NCBI GenBank assembly: GCA_030616165.1
Contig: JAUWXV010000001.1
Coordinates: 23,024-87,023, forward strand
Source: a bacterium
GTDB taxonomy: Bacteria; SM23-31; JAUVVT01
Direction: 5' to 3'
DNA length: 64,000 nt
The notes under the pieces are model-generated. The model saw only the letters and a list, made by a program, of their open reading frames with translations. It was not told the DNA's origin and did not search any database. The position numbers and the translations under genes were made by a program. Below are positions 43,753 to 52,903 of this stretch, in pieces; within the stretch, counting starts at the first letter, position 1; each line of letters opens with the position of its first letter.

Positions 43753-44117
43753 CTATAAATTGATGGTATAACAAATTTAAAAATAAAATCTTAAAATTTT
43801 GTGCACTTAATCAGAGATGCAATATATAAGTTTCAGAAAAAATATTTGACAATTAAAAATATTTTGTTATATTATCATAATATATAATTAATATAATTAT
43901 TATAATCAATATATTTTATATCTTTTCAATACCTAAATCGAATAATTTTAATTATTTATATAAATATTTCTTTCTGGTATAAATATGATAAAAATGCTGA
44001 AATAATATGCGTAAATACCTAATTCTCTGTTCTTCTATTACCTATTTTTTTAATCCAAATTCTCATATAAAATAATTTTTATAAATATGAGAATAGAATT
44101 TTTATTAGGAGGATTCA
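43753..44117. other. Leader region of the porin-cytochrome genes
   Basis: 365 AT-rich bases with the promoter at 43846 and a 240-base untranslated leader that ends in AGGAGG. No gene seen in it. Confidence 0.55.
43846..43873 (+). promoter_or_regulatory. Promoter of the porin-cytochrome genes
   Basis: TTGACA (43846-43851), 16 bases, TATATT (43868-43873). Confidence 0.65.
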
Positions 44118-46895
44118 ATGAAATCAAGACTTTTAGCTTTAATTGCGATAAGTATTCTCAGTATGTTTATAATCAAAATATTAATTGCCCAAAGTTCTGA
44201 ACCAACTGCAAAGATTAAACTCGATTTTGTTACCTCGCATAAGATTGACGTTGATACGGCTTTGACATCCACAGGGAAAGCCTCAGGGCTGAATAATGTA
44301 GGTGTCGGTGAAACTGTTTATCCGGTGGGTGTTGCTACCGGTACGAATATTACTTATCAGTGGTCTATTGATGGACCGACAGGTTCTTCAGCAACTTTAA
44401 GCAGTACTATCGAAGACAGTATACACTTTCAGCCGGACGTAGAAGGGATTTATATATTAACTCTCACGGTTACTGCTGATGAAGGAACAGCAACTTCCTC
44501 AATCAAGGTTCAGGCGGCGAAATATATAGGTGTTGGAAAAATTGATGGTCTTAAGTCTGAATTTCCTCAGTGTGGCATAGGATGCCATTATACTATTTAT
44601 GACAAATGGATTCAAACAGGACATGCTACAGCATTCAGCAGGAAACTGGATGAAGAAGGCGGACATTTCGGTTCAAATTGTATAGATTGTCATTCAATAG
44701 GTTATAATACACTTACTAATGCGGTTAATAATGGATTTGATGATATAGCAAGTAGCCTTGGATGGACCTTCCCTGATACCTTAAAATCGGGAAATTGGCA
44801 GAATATGATAAACAATTATCCCTCACTTGCCCAGAGAGCAAATATACAATGTGAAAATTGCCATGGTCCAGGCAGCGGTCATAATTTTAAAGATGGTCCA
44901 ATTGAAGAATCCGGTATCGGTAAGACCTATGAGCCTGGTATTTGTGCATATTGTCATGATGCTCCTACTCACCATGTGTATTTTCCTGAGTGGGAAAAAA
45001 GCGGTCATAATACAGTAGATGATCACATGAATAGTTCATCATGTGCCAAATGCCATACAGGGAAGGGTTTTGTAATCCAAAATATAAGAGGTGAGGCATC
45101 TGAAGCACCTTATGTTGAGGGTGCGGCTGTTACTTGTGCAGCCTGTCATGACCCTCACGATGCTACAAATGAACATCAATTACGGAAAGTTTCGAATGTT
45201 ACACTTAATGATGAAACAACAGTGGTTTCTGAAGGAGGATTGGGAAAACTTTGTATGAACTGCCATCTTTCAAGAAGAGATGCAGAAGAATATGTAACTA
45301 AATATCATAGTCATTTTGGCCCTCATCACTCGAATCAAACAGATATGTTAGTTGGTGCAAATGCTATAGAGTTCGGGCTCTCCATGCCGGAGACTGGACA
45401 TATCAAAGCAGTTGAAGATGCTTGTGTCACATGTCACATGGCAGAACAGCCAAAAGAAAATAAAGATGAAGGTATATCCAAGGTTGGTTCGCATACTTTC
45501 AGTATGGTTAGCACCGTTGGAACTGATACAACTTACAATGTTGAGATATGTCAGGGCTGTCACGGCAGTGAAATTGAAAAATTTGAAGATGTAAAAGCAT
45601 CTTCGGATTATGATGGTGATGGCACGATAGAAGGAGCTGTAGCGGAAGTTGAAGGTTTAATGCATCAATTGGGAATGCTTCTTCCACCATTAGATGAGCC
45701 TGGAGTTTCTGTAGCTAAAGATTATACTCCTGTACAGCTTAAGGCTGCGTATAACTATGAATTCGTTGATGATGATGCAAGCCATGGAGTTCACAATACA
45801 TCTTATACAGTTGCAATTTTGAAGGCTGCAATTCAGGCAATTTCTACTGGAGATATTGGAGCGGGCAGTATTATAGCAATTGATGATGTTCCTAACGACC
45901 AGGGGAAACAGGTACGAATACGTTGGAATCGTTTTTCGGGAGATGGAAAATTAGACAATCCTATTGGGAAGTACGGAATATGGCGGCGTATCGATGATAT
46001 GAGTTTGGCAAAGAATGCTAATACTGTTTCATCTTATGAGGATATGTTCAATAGTCTGGAAAAAATTTCTGAAGGAAGTCAATTCGTGGTCACTGAAAGC
46101 GGAGAACTCTGGGATTTTGAAAAAGAAGTCTCTGCAGTCGGGGAAGACAAGTACAGCACAATTACTGCTACGCTTTTTGATTCTACAATTACAGATGGCA
46201 TGCACTGGTCTGTTTTTTACATTTCTGGTCATTCACTCGAAGGTGGATTAGTTGTGAAATCTGCTGTGGACAGTGGTTATTCAGTTGATAATTTGGCACC
46301 TGCAGTACCTGTTCTAAAGATAGCATCAAAAACAGCCGGTATGGTTACTGTAGAATGGGATGCTCCTGTGGATGAGGACTTCAAATACTTCAATGTATAT
46401 CGGGGAACAGAGCAGGGGTTTGACCCTGCGACTGTTGAGCCAATTTTGAGAAGGGTAGATGCTGAATTCACCGAAAATCTTTCTGCTGTTGGTGAAAAAT
46501 ATTATTACAGGATTAGTGCTGTGGATTTCAGTGGGAACGAATCAGGATTTTCACTGGAAATTTCTGAGGATAACGTAATAACCAGTCTTGAACTTGGTAA
46601 TATCAGTAGTATCCCAGGAAAGTTCGCTCTGGAACAGAATTATCCGAACCCATTTAACCCGATAACACATATACGTTATCAACTGCCAAAAAGTACTAAT
46701 GTCACTCTACATATATATGGTATCACCGGTAATCTGATTCGTACTCTTGTCAGCGAATACCAGCACCAAGGTTTTATAGAGGTTGAATGGAATGGAAAGG
46801 ATGATTTTGGTAGCTCGGTAGCATCTGGAATTTATATTTATAGAATTACAGCAGGGAAGTTCTCGGATAGCAGAAAAATGATTCTCATAAAATAA
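44118..46895 (+). CDS. Surface multihaem cytochrome c with PKD-like and fibronectin-like domains and a type IX sorting tail
   Basis: 925 residues; RBS AGGAGG. Signal peptide about 1-25; a PKD/Ig-like strand domain (about 60-130, ITYQWSIDGPTGSSATL); nine haem motifs between about 155 and 485 (CGIGCH, then CIDCH, CENCH, CAYCH, CAKCH, CAACH, CMNCH, CVTCH, CQGCH); a long all-beta region; a fibronectin type III domain (about 725-820, VPVLKIASKTAGMVTVEWDAP); and a C-terminal sorting domain of about 90 residues (FALEQNYPNPFNPITHIRYQ ... GIYIYRITAG). The tail is the type A signal of type IX secretion, so the protein should reach the cell surface. Likely the outer end of an electron conduit. Confidence 0.87.
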   Translation: MKSRLLALIAISILSMFIIKILIAQSSEPTAKIKLDFVTSHKIDVDTALTSTGKASGLNNVGVGETVYPVGVATGTNITYQWSIDGPTGSSATLSSTIEDSIHFQPDVEGIYILTLTVTADEGTATSSIKVQAAKYIGVGKIDGLKSEFPQCGIGCHYTIYDKWIQTGHATAFSRKLDEEGGHFGSNCIDCHSIGYNTLTNAVNNGFDDIASSLGWTFPDTLKSGNWQNMINNYPSLAQRANIQCENCHGPGSGHNFKDGPIEESGIGKTYEPGICAYCHDAPTHHVYFPEWEKSGHNTVDDHMNSSSCAKCHTGKGFVIQNIRGEASEAPYVEGAAVTCAACHDPHDATNEHQLRKVSNVTLNDETTVVSEGGLGKLCMNCHLSRRDAEEYVTKYHSHFGPHHSNQTDMLVGANAIEFGLSMPETGHIKAVEDACVTCHMAEQPKENKDEGISKVGSHTFSMVSTVGTDTTYNVEICQGCHGSEIEKFEDVKASSDYDGDGTIEGAVAEVEGLMHQLGMLLPPLDEPGVSVAKDYTPVQLKAAYNYEFVDDDASHGVHNTSYTVAILKAAIQAISTGDIGAGSIIAIDDVPNDQGKQVRIRWNRFSGDGKLDNPIGKYGIWRRIDDMSLAKNANTVSSYEDMFNSLEKISEGSQFVVTESGELWDFEKEVSAVGEDKYSTITATLFDSTITDGMHWSVFYISGHSLEGGLVVKSAVDSGYSVDNLAPAVPVLKIASKTAGMVTVEWDAPVDEDFKYFNVYRGTEQGFDPATVEPILRRVDAEFTENLSAVGEKYYYRISAVDFSGNESGFSLEISEDNVITSLELGNISSIPGKFALEQNYPNPFNPITHIRYQLPKSTNVTLHIYGITGNLIRTLVSEYQHQGFIEVEWNGKDDFGSSVASGIYIYRITAGKFSDSRKMILIK

Positions 46896-46944
46896 AAAGA
46901 TCTTGAAAATTTTGCCATAACATAATGAATAACAACAGTTTGTT

Positions 46945-46980
46945 AAAAAGAAAACAGTTCTTTGTGAGCTGTTTTCTTTT
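46945..46980 (+). terminator. Terminator after the surface cytochrome gene
   Basis: Stem AAGAAAACAG / CTGTTTTCTT with an 11-base loop and a short T-run, 50 bases after the stop. Read-through to the next gene, which starts 24 bases later, is likely. Confidence 0.6.
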
Positions 46981-47003
46981 ATTAAGAAAGTAAAAATATC
47001 ATA

Positions 47004-48107
47004 ATGAGTACGAATAAATTACGAAAGTTATTACTGTGTATCTCATTAATAGGATTAGGAGCATTCTCATGCAGTGAGTTAGATATTAATAATCCTTTAA
47101 CATATATAAATGATAAAATATCTTATGAAAAAGATATAAAACCTATTTTTGCGAATAGATGTATAGATTGTCATAGTGGAAGTTCGCCTGCAGGAAATTA
47201 TAACCTTTCTTCCATATTAACGATTATGGGGAACGGTACAGACTTGAAACCGAATGTAATTATCGGAAGTCCATATAGTCTTCTTCTGATGAAGATTATT
47301 ATAGGGGACGATAACCACCGTGAGTGGATAGGCTCTGAAGAAAACACTCAAAAATTGTATAAATGGATAGTTGAGGATAGTTTGAGCATCAGTGAGCCGA
47401 TTGTGCATCTTGCTGGACCTATGGATGTGGATTCACCAAATTTTCATGGACAGGATATTAGAAATAAAGCGTGGTCTATGGAATCATGTAAGCTCTGTCA
47501 TGGAACTGACTATAATGGGGGTTCCTCAGAGGGTTCCTGTAACAAATGTCACGATCCAAACCCGGAGGAATGCACTACTTGTCATGGTTTTGGTATGCTT
47601 GATAATCATTTGGGAGCACCACCTCCTGATCTGAGTAACAACATCGAGACTTCTTTTAGAGGAGTTGGCGCTCACACAATACACATGACAGAGGGCGATA
47701 ATTCCGATGGTATTGAATGTGAATCCTGTCACATTGTTCCCCAAAATTTGTACGATGATGGTCATATTTTTTCTGAAGAGCCTGCAGAAGTTGTTTTTAG
47801 TTATCTTGCACATAATTTAGGAGCAGAACCAATCTGGGACACTGAAACCCTGACCTGTAAAGATGTTTACTGTCATGGAAATTTCCCTTCAGGAAACAAG
47901 GAGAATGCTCCAAAATGGACTGGCTTTGATCCGAATCCACCGAGTTGTTCTCCTGCCTGCCACCAGTTTCCTCCTGTTGGTAAAACACGAACCGGTTTTA
48001 AACACTCTCCCAGTGTTTCTCAATGCTGGTACTGCCATTCCAATCTTGATAATAAATATAATTTTATTGATAAGTCAACTCATATTAATGGAATTATTGA
48101 AAGATGA
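47004..48107 (+). CDS. Outer-membrane multihaem lipoprotein of the C-x4-CH type
   Basis: 367 residues with a lipobox (IGLGAFSC, Cys about 23). Haem motifs: CIDCH, CKLCH, CNKCH, CTTCH, CESCH, then CKDVYCH (Cx4CH) and CSPACH (Cx3CH), then CWYCH. The Cx4CH followed 25-30 residues later by CxxxCH, in a WTGFDPNPPSCSPACHQFPP context, is the pattern of the Geobacter CxxxxCH/CxxCH domain family (TIGR01904-type), found in outer-membrane electron-transfer proteins. The N-terminal SYEKDIKPIFANRCIDCHSG is a cytochrome c planctomycete-type domain. Stop overlaps the barrel gene (ATGA). Confidence 0.82.
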   Translation: MSTNKLRKLLLCISLIGLGAFSCSELDINNPLTYINDKISYEKDIKPIFANRCIDCHSGSSPAGNYNLSSILTIMGNGTDLKPNVIIGSPYSLLLMKIIIGDDNHREWIGSEENTQKLYKWIVEDSLSISEPIVHLAGPMDVDSPNFHGQDIRNKAWSMESCKLCHGTDYNGGSSEGSCNKCHDPNPEECTTCHGFGMLDNHLGAPPPDLSNNIETSFRGVGAHTIHMTEGDNSDGIECESCHIVPQNLYDDGHIFSEEPAEVVFSYLAHNLGAEPIWDTETLTCKDVYCHGNFPSGNKENAPKWTGFDPNPPSCSPACHQFPPVGKTRTGFKHSPSVSQCWYCHSNLDNKYNFIDKSTHINGIIER

Positions 48108-49399
48108 ATAAACTCATAAGTGTTAAAATTATTTTGTTATATTTAATCTTTACAATTCTGCCATTATATGAGAATTATGGTCAGGTTATTACGGGAAGAG
48201 TGTCATCGTATATGTACAGCTGGCAAATTCAGGACCAACAGTCAGGTTCCTCTGAACATATTCGTTTGTATCAAACCCTTGTTATGAATGTTAAAAATGT
48301 TGGGAGCCCAAAAGTCTCTTTGCATACCAATATACGCTATACGAAGGACTTCATTAATGATAGCGATTACAATCACAATTGGAAATTTCAATATTTTTAT
48401 GGACAGGTAAAAAAGGTTCTTCAAGTAGCAGATATTAAATTTGGTCGGCATTATGTATATTCTGGCGTTGGCAATGGTTCAATTGACGGGATTTCTACAA
48501 AGATAAAAGTAAAAGAAATTGCTGATTTTGAATTTTATGGCGGAATGCCTGTTTCATGGTATCATGAAATAAAGGTCCAGAAATGGAACGAGAGTAGAAT
48601 GTATGGATTACGAATACAGCCGAGAATGTTCTTGAATACATTGGTGAGTATAAGTTATGTTCAAAAAAAGATGAATCCCCTCCCTTATAAGATTCCTGGG
48701 AAGTTTACTTTCAAAAAATGGGATATAACTTCTGATGCAGTGGAATTTGTTGGATTGGATTTCTATACTCAATGGTCTGAAAAAACGAGCGCGTATGGCC
48801 GCCTCGATTGGGATATGACGTATGATGACATTTATCGGATAAATTTTTATTATAACAGGTCGCTCTTCAATAAATTTTCTCTCAGTGCTGAATACTACTA
48901 TAGAAAACCGCGGATTTATAATAATTCGATTTTTAGTGTGTTTGCTCAGCACGATAACCGAGAATACTGGTTTCGAATTTATTATAATATTAAAGAAAAT
49001 CTGTCTGTATCCGGCGGAACATCAATTGTTATTTATTCGGGAGATAAGGGATATCGACATAATGTAAGTATATATTCAAATCGTTTTAGTATTGGCTATA
49101 ATCATACAAGCGGTTACAGCGGTAGATTGGATGGATTAACAGGAAGCGTTAATTATCCGATAAGAAATAATATATGGCTGAAGGGCGGTACAAATATTTC
49201 ACGATACAAGCTGTTTGAACATCTTGAAGACTTTGAAAATGTGTTAAGTACGTTTGCAGGAATTTCAATAATGCCCAAAAAAACTTGTACGCTGGATATC
49301 GAAGGGCAGGGATTACATAATTATAATCACAGCAGTGATTTTCGGATACTTTTGAGAGCTAACTGCTGGTTTTCATTTGGTAAAATACGGAAAAATTAA
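48104..49399 (+). CDS. Outer-membrane beta-barrel, likely porin of a porin-cytochrome conduit
   Basis: 431 residues; signal peptide (ILLYLIFTILPLYENYGQ). After it come about 18-20 amphipathic strands with alternating aromatic residues and short turns (for example YSGVGNGSIDGISTKIKV, FSLSAEYYYRKPRIY, NIWLKGGTNISRYKLF), ending in FRILLRANCWFSFGKIRKN. No plug or enzymatic domain. The size is like Geobacter OmbB (shorter than MtrB). It lies between a cytochrome lipoprotein and a 14-haem periplasmic cytochrome, the arrangement of porin-cytochrome complexes, so it probably sheathes haems across the outer membrane. Barrel call by pattern only. Confidence 0.72.
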   Translation: MNKLISVKIILLYLIFTILPLYENYGQVITGRVSSYMYSWQIQDQQSGSSEHIRLYQTLVMNVKNVGSPKVSLHTNIRYTKDFINDSDYNHNWKFQYFYGQVKKVLQVADIKFGRHYVYSGVGNGSIDGISTKIKVKEIADFEFYGGMPVSWYHEIKVQKWNESRMYGLRIQPRMFLNTLVSISYVQKKMNPLPYKIPGKFTFKKWDITSDAVEFVGLDFYTQWSEKTSAYGRLDWDMTYDDIYRINFYYNRSLFNKFSLSAEYYYRKPRIYNNSIFSVFAQHDNREYWFRIYYNIKENLSVSGGTSIVIYSGDKGYRHNVSIYSNRFSIGYNHTSGYSGRLDGLTGSVNYPIRNNIWLKGGTNISRYKLFEHLEDFENVLSTFAGISIMPKKTCTLDIEGQGLHNYNHSSDFRILLRANCWFSFGKIRKN

Positions 49400-49411
49400 G
49401 GTGTTTATTAC

Positions 49412-50590
49412 ATGACACATGTGAAAATAATCAAAACTGTTAAATGGGTTTTTTTCTTTTTTATTGTTTATTATGGAAGTTATTACTCTATAATTGCTGC
49501 TCAAAAAAATTCTATTATTTTTTCTCATAAACTGCATATCGAAGATATAGGAGCAGAATGTGTTGATTGTCATTCAACCATCCCGGAAAGTCAGGAAATG
49601 GATGATAAAAATCTACCAAAACATGAAGAATGCTTTATGTGTCATGATGATGATATAGCATCTCAAAAATGCGGTACTTGTCATTCTGATCCGGATAATC
49701 CCGAACCGTTGGAAAATCCAATTCGTGAATTTTATTTCAACCATGTATTTCATATCAAGGAACAAAATATGGAATGCGATAATTGTCATCAGGGATTGGA
49801 AAAAGTTGACTATGCACAGAAAGAAAATCTCCCGAGTATGGAACAATGTTATCAATGTCATGATGGTGTGACAGCATCGCAAAGATGTGAAGATTGTCAT
49901 ACACCTACAGCTCGCCTGATTCCAATGACTCACACCCCTGACTGGAAATTAATTCATAAGCATTCATCAAATTTAATAGAATCAGAATGCATGACATGCC
50001 ACCAAGAGAATTATTGTGAAGATTGTCATACGGGAACACGATTGCTGGAAATTGGAAATGAAGATAAAGACTATGTTAATCCCAACATTCCTTCGAGTGA
50101 AGGGAAAAAGAATATGGTTCTTCAAAGGGTGCATGAACTTAATTATCGTTACACACATGGAATTGATGCTAACGATAAAAAACTGAATTGTTCTTTTTGC
50201 CATCAAGAAACACAATTTTGCGTTAGATGTCATCAAGAAGAAGAAAAGATAAATATTTTAAAACCTTCCTGGCATTCAGGACCGGAATGGGGTGCTATTG
50301 TTGAAGCAGTGGGTTCAGGGGGAGGAAGGCATGCTCGGCTTGCCAGGAGAGACATTGAAAGATGTGCAGCCTGCCATGATTCACAGGGAGAAGACCCTGT
50401 TTGTCTTATGTGTCATAGAGATTTTCTTCCAGGAAGAGGAAATGATTTAAGAACACATTTTATAGGAATGTTTTCTGGGGCAGGAGAGGGAGCATGGCAT
50501 GTTGATGAAGGTTCTATATGTTTTAATTGCCATGTAAATTCTATGACACCCGGTGTGGGATTTTGCGGATACTGTCATAGCATCAAATGA
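49412..50590 (+). CDS. Periplasmic 14-haem cytochrome c
   Basis: 392 residues with an N-terminal signal (VKWVFFFFIVYYGSYYSIIAA). Fourteen CxxCH motifs: CVDCH, CFMCH, CGTCH, CDNCH, CYQCH, CEDCH, CMTCH, CEDCH, CSFCH, CVRCH, CAACH, CLMCH, CFNCH, CGYCH, one per 28 residues. The repeats IIFSHKLHIEDIGAECVDCH and FYFNHVFHIKEQNMECDNCH resemble MtrA/OmaB-like decahaem proteins, which have ten and eight haems. By position after the barrel gene it should be the periplasmic end of the conduit. It starts 13 bases after the barrel stop. Confidence 0.85.
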   Translation: MTHVKIIKTVKWVFFFFIVYYGSYYSIIAAQKNSIIFSHKLHIEDIGAECVDCHSTIPESQEMDDKNLPKHEECFMCHDDDIASQKCGTCHSDPDNPEPLENPIREFYFNHVFHIKEQNMECDNCHQGLEKVDYAQKENLPSMEQCYQCHDGVTASQRCEDCHTPTARLIPMTHTPDWKLIHKHSSNLIESECMTCHQENYCEDCHTGTRLLEIGNEDKDYVNPNIPSSEGKKNMVLQRVHELNYRYTHGIDANDKKLNCSFCHQETQFCVRCHQEEEKINILKPSWHSGPEWGAIVEAVGSGGGRHARLARRDIERCAACHDSQGEDPVCLMCHRDFLPGRGNDLRTHFIGMFSGAGEGAWHVDEGSICFNCHVNSMTPGVGFCGYCHSIK

Positions 50591-50716
50591 TGACACACAT
50601 TAGATAATGAAGATAATATTATAGATTTTATAGGATTTATCATAAACGGCTCATTTGTAATTTATTTAAAAGGATTGTTTAATTGGGATAAATATAAAAA
50701 GTAAAGGAATAACATT

Positions 50717-52378
50717 ATGAAATTAAGCACCTCTAAATCAAAAAAGAAAGCAGATGCAGAAGATAGTCAAATTGAAATTTTTGGTAAAATGCTTACAGCA
50801 ATAGAATATATTGAAAGATGCCACGAATTTGCAAGTCTTATTCCTGAGGTAAGGAGTAATTTGGTTTATGCAAAACTAAATCCGCAGTCGCCTGAAGACG
50901 TTGCAGGGATTGATGGACGTATAACTGTAGTTAATGATAAGCCATATCCTGCAGGAAGACCTAAATTTGGTGCATCGAGCCATATGGCACGGCTTATAAT
51001 CGAAATAAGAAAAATAGATCCAAAAATTCGTGCAGGTATTAATTTTGTATGTAATCCTGAACTGGAAAAGTGGTTGGAGAATTACTGCAGAGAAAAAGGA
51101 TGGATATTCAGTAAGATTGACCGCTCAAAAGAGCCGGAAAAGGTTACAAAGAGAGAGGGAGCATCGATGCCCTGGAAGATAAACGAAGCTGTAAAATCTG
51201 CCGGCAATAAAGTACCGAAGATTTTTTATGAGACGGGAGCTGTAGGAAAAGAAGAAGTTGCGGTACTTATAGGAGAAGACCCGGTCGAGGTTGCAAAGGA
51301 AGTTTGTGAGATTGCAAGGTTATATATCCAGAGTCAACACCCAAAACCTAAAGTAGGTAAGGTGGATCTTGATACTTTTGAATCATTTATCCAACCCCGC
51401 CTTGGTAAAAAAGATAAGACTGTTATTGTTCCGCCATTTACCGGGATTGATGCTGGTGTTATTGCTGTAGATGATAAAAAGGTACTAATCATTGCAGAAG
51501 ACCCGATATTTTCTATACCAAAACAACCGTTAGAAATGTTCGGCTGGTATGCTGTTCACATTGGAGCAAGTGATGTTGCCGTGATGGGTGTCAAGCCGAG
51601 ATATATGACATATACCCTTTTAATGCCGCCTGAAACACCCGAAAAACATTTCCGGAGTATTATCGAATCTATTCATAGAACAGCATCTGAACTCGAAATA
51701 GCAATAGTCGGAGGACATACAGGATATTATCCCGGATTCGCGGCACCCACGATTGGAGGCATAACTGTATTTTCATTCGCCGATAAGCAGAGTTACGTCA
51801 CTCCGGGTGGCGCAAAACCGGGTGACGATGTTATCCTTACAAAAGGTCCTGCGATAGAGACTGCGGGGATATTAGCGGTTCTACGTGAAAAAGAACTTCT
51901 TGAAAAATATCCTTCAACACTTGTTGAAAAGGCAAAATCTCTTTGTAAACAAATGACCGTGGTAGAAGATGCCTTGACTGCAATGGAAGCAGGTGGTGTT
52001 ACTGCAATGCATGATGCGACTGAAGGGGGTGTTATGGGAGGACTCTTTGAAGTTGCGAATGCCAGTGGTGTCGGTATGGAAATTAATGAAAATTCTTTCA
52101 TCTATCCTGAAGAGGTTAAAGTAGTCTGCGAAACATTCAACATTGACACGGTGAAAGCAATTGCTGAAGGTTCTCTGATTATCACTGCAAAATCAACTAA
52201 TTCAAATCAGATAATACGCAAGTTGAAAGAAAGAGGTATTAATGCGTCTGTTATAGGTAAAGTTACCGGCAATCCTGATAAAAGGACGATAAAAAGACTT
52301 AACGGTAAAACTATTCCATTAGCCATTCCTGAACAGGACCCATTCTGGCAAATTTTCTTTGAAAGCCTGGAGAGTTAA
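50717..52378 (+). CDS. ThiN-AIRS fusion: thiamine-phosphate synthase domain plus PurM/HypE/ThiL-like domain
   Basis: 553 residues. Residues about 25-205 are a ThiN domain (archaeal-type thiamine-phosphate synthase): IPEVRSNLVYAKLNPQSPEDVAGIDGRI, PAGRPKFGASSHMARLIIEI, KREGASMPWKINEAV and IFYETGAVGKEEVAVLIG. Residues about 235-535 are an AIR-synthase-related domain: GIDAGVIAV, FGWYAVHIGASDVAVMGVKPRYM, GGHTGYYPGF, and MHDATEGGVMGGLFEVA, with ATP-binding Asp residues. ThiL, the thiamine-phosphate kinase, is in this superfamily, but HypE-like proteins look closer by eye. Normally ThiN is fused to ThiD. With THI4 at 25694 it suggests archaeal-style thiamine synthesis. Confidence 0.8.
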   Translation: MKLSTSKSKKKADAEDSQIEIFGKMLTAIEYIERCHEFASLIPEVRSNLVYAKLNPQSPEDVAGIDGRITVVNDKPYPAGRPKFGASSHMARLIIEIRKIDPKIRAGINFVCNPELEKWLENYCREKGWIFSKIDRSKEPEKVTKREGASMPWKINEAVKSAGNKVPKIFYETGAVGKEEVAVLIGEDPVEVAKEVCEIARLYIQSQHPKPKVGKVDLDTFESFIQPRLGKKDKTVIVPPFTGIDAGVIAVDDKKVLIIAEDPIFSIPKQPLEMFGWYAVHIGASDVAVMGVKPRYMTYTLLMPPETPEKHFRSIIESIHRTASELEIAIVGGHTGYYPGFAAPTIGGITVFSFADKQSYVTPGGAKPGDDVILTKGPAIETAGILAVLREKELLEKYPSTLVEKAKSLCKQMTVVEDALTAMEAGGVTAMHDATEGGVMGGLFEVANASGVGMEINENSFIYPEEVKVVCETFNIDTVKAIAEGSLIITAKSTNSNQIIRKLKERGINASVIGKVTGNPDKRTIKRLNGKTIPLAIPEQDPFWQIFFESLES

Positions 52379-52719
52379 AGAAGTTGGCAGGCAGGCAAAC
52401 AAGACTATTAAATTATAATTGGTTTTATCTCATTGAAGCGGAAAAATAAATTTTGGGTCTTTCTGATTTTTTGTGATAATTAACTAATTTCATTTAAGAA
52501 TTTTTTATTTATATAAAATTCTAATACAATTTTCAAGATTTAAATTACCCTGATAATTTCCAATCCCCGCTTTAATATATAAAATTAACAATATTTGTCA
52601 AACAAAATCGAATTGAACAATTAAGAGAGCAAATACAAGAATGTAAAAAACTACACCCTAATCCCAATCAATTTTTGCTGTTTGAAGGACAATAATTTTT
52701 TTTCCGGAGAAAATAATAC

Positions 52720-52747
52720 TTGACCTTCATTTTTAAAAAATTATATT
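52720..52747 (+). promoter_or_regulatory. Promoter of the Gfo/Idh lipoprotein gene
   Basis: TTGACC (52720-52725), 16 bases, TATATT (52742-52747). The rest of the 525-base gap 52379-52903 is AT-rich and I see no gene in it; about 52618-52695 resembles a decayed coding end but cannot be supported. Confidence 0.5.
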
Positions 52748-52903
52748 ATATGTTAAATTGTTGATGAATAACTTTATCAAATTATAACTATAGGTTCTTT
52801 TCATATTTACCTGAAGCAGTATTTTCATCGACTAAGTTCGAATAACTCGCGGAGTTTTTCTTCTCTGAAATTGTTTAATATTATTAAATATGGAGGTTTA
52901 CAA

